Source: an uncultured Gammaproteobacteria bacterium (GTDB lineage: Bacteria > Pseudomonadota > Gammaproteobacteria > SZUA-140). From it: a stretch of 7,823 nt of DNA. Location of the stretch: NCBI GenBank assembly GCA_945787585.1, contig CALZIG010000207.1, forward strand, positions 1 to 7,823. Reading direction: 5' to 3'. Below the pieces are notes generated by a model that saw only the letters and a program-made list of their open reading frames with translations, ran no database searches and was not told where the DNA came from. The position numbers were made by a program, and so were the translations under genes. Below are positions 7,102 through 7,823 of this stretch, one piece after another. Every line of letters starts with the position of its first letter. The stretch's first letter is position 1.

Positions 7102-7147
7102 TGTGGGGTATTGCAATCAGATTATTACGGCAGTATTTGAGCAGACG

Positions 7148-7823
7148 TTAAGGCGTATTGTTTTTTCGTCGTGTAGAGCGATTTGGGCGGTTGCGTCGTC
7201 GCCAATGAATACTGAACTTATAGAGTAGCCCGTCAACCCATCCCCAGTACCACTCCAGAAAGCGACGATGCCACGGGCGTTTACGCCAGATGTCAACATC
7301 AATTTCGATGCATTGAGAGAAGTCATCATTAAACATCTGTTTTACTGCATCGGCAAAATTTGGGTCGTCGATCTCCTGATTAGCCTCCAGGTTCCATACC
7401 AGATTCCATCGATCAAGGTTACTGGAGCCAATGGTGCTCCACTGATCGCATAGCAGTACCTTGCTGTGTGAAAAACGTGGTTGGTACTCAAAGATACGTA
7501 CGCCGCTTTGTAATAATTTGTAATAGAAGCGTCGTCCTGCGTGGCGGATTGCTGGGTGATCGGAGTGTTTGCCTGGCAATAGCAGGCGCACATCGACACC
7601 ACGTCGAGCTGCCTTGCGGAGCGCGTGCTGCATGCGCCATGAGGGTACAAAGTAGGCTGTTGCCATCCATATGCGGTGTTCGGCACCATTTAGGTGTCGA
7701 TTGACTGAGCGCCGAATCTCCTGTCGAGTTGCGGCATGTGAGAGCATTACACGCCCCATCATTTCGCTAGCGGTGGTTGTATTATTTAGTGTGTCAGGGT
7801 GAGGTGGCATGACGGGCCTGATA
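7148..7823 (-). CDS. ClsB-like phospholipase D/cardiolipin synthase, N-terminal part missing
   Basis: This is the C-terminal half of a two-HKD phospholipase D superfamily protein, most like E. coli ClsB, which makes cardiolipin by phosphatidyl transfer at the inner membrane. The frame stays open past the ATG at 7810 to the window edge, so the first HKD motif lies outside. Counting from that ATG, RIWMATAYFVPSWRMQHALRKAARRGV (47–72) matches the ClsB stretch ending HALRKAARRGV. The second HKD motif is His115, Lys117 and Asp122 in HSKVLLCD, followed by GSSNLD and NLEANQEIDD. Only five residues separate Asp122 from the GSSN, against six in E. coli ClsB. The C-terminus holds an aromatic stretch (FLEWYWGWVDGLLYKF) likely to touch the membrane, then a very basic tail (RRRNRPNRSTRRKNN). 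It converges with the CarS-like gene across 46 bases. Superfamily is certain; the exact lipid product is inferred. Confidence 0.92.
   Translation of the reverse strand, partial: IRPVMPPHPDTLNNTTTASEMMGRVMLSHAATRQEIRRSVNRHLNGAEHRIWMATAYFVPSWRMQHALRKAARRGVDVRLLLPGKHSDHPAIRHAGRRFYYKLLQSGVRIFEYQPRFSHSKVLLCDQWSTIGSSNLDRWNLVWNLEANQEIDDPNFADAVKQMFNDDFSQCIEIDVDIWRKRPWHRRFLEWYWGWVDGLLYKFSIHWRRRNRPNRSTRRKNNTP

Noticed and set aside
7102..7166. Terminator after the CarS-like gene ending in the T-run at 7161–7166.
   Set aside because: I could find only four-base complementary arms (TACG/CGTA, CAAT/ATTG) before the T-run, and the run lies inside the coding end of the convergent Cls-like gene.
7468..7704. 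Open frames on the + strand opposite the Cls-like gene.
   Set aside because: They lie antisense to the conserved phospholipase D domain, with no family similarity.

Overview
The window suggests a chromosomal segment from a gammaproteobacterium. Its first 6.1 kb carries the outer-membrane biogenesis order bamA–skp–lpxD–fabZ–lpxA–lpxB, all on the + strand with gaps of 11–36 bases. The proteins resemble the Escherichia coli and Pseudomonas versions along their length. Base composition looks near 50% G+C. I cannot place the organism below class level.

Region 1 (1–6079) makes and places outer-membrane material. BamA (5' end cut off by the window edge) inserts beta-barrel proteins and Skp chaperones them across the periplasm. 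LpxA, LpxD and LpxB perform acyltransferase and disaccharide-forming steps of lipid A synthesis. FabZ acts on the same 3-hydroxyacyl-ACP pool that LpxA and LpxD use. Three of the five complete genes begin at non-AUG codons (TTG for skp and lpxD, GTG for lpxB). LpxA has Met167 where E. coli has the chain-length residue Gly173, which predicts a short (about C10) primary acyl chain.

Region 2 (6080–7823) replaces the rnhB/dnaE genes that often follow lpxB. It holds a UspA-type universal stress protein (−), a five-helix membrane protein of the CarS/CDP-archaeol synthase family (+), and the C-terminal half of a ClsB-like phospholipase D/cardiolipin synthase (−, running off the right edge). The stress gene and the CarS-like gene are divergent and share a 63-base gap. 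The two lipid genes converge. A CDP-alcohol-forming enzyme family beside a phospholipid synthase is the most open-ended feature here; a shared pathway is inference only.

I found no RNA genes, insertion sequences, CRISPR arrays or convincing intrinsic terminators. No intergenic stretch exceeds 65 bases. Most of the window is conserved housekeeping sequence, and I see no strong sign of an undescribed system.
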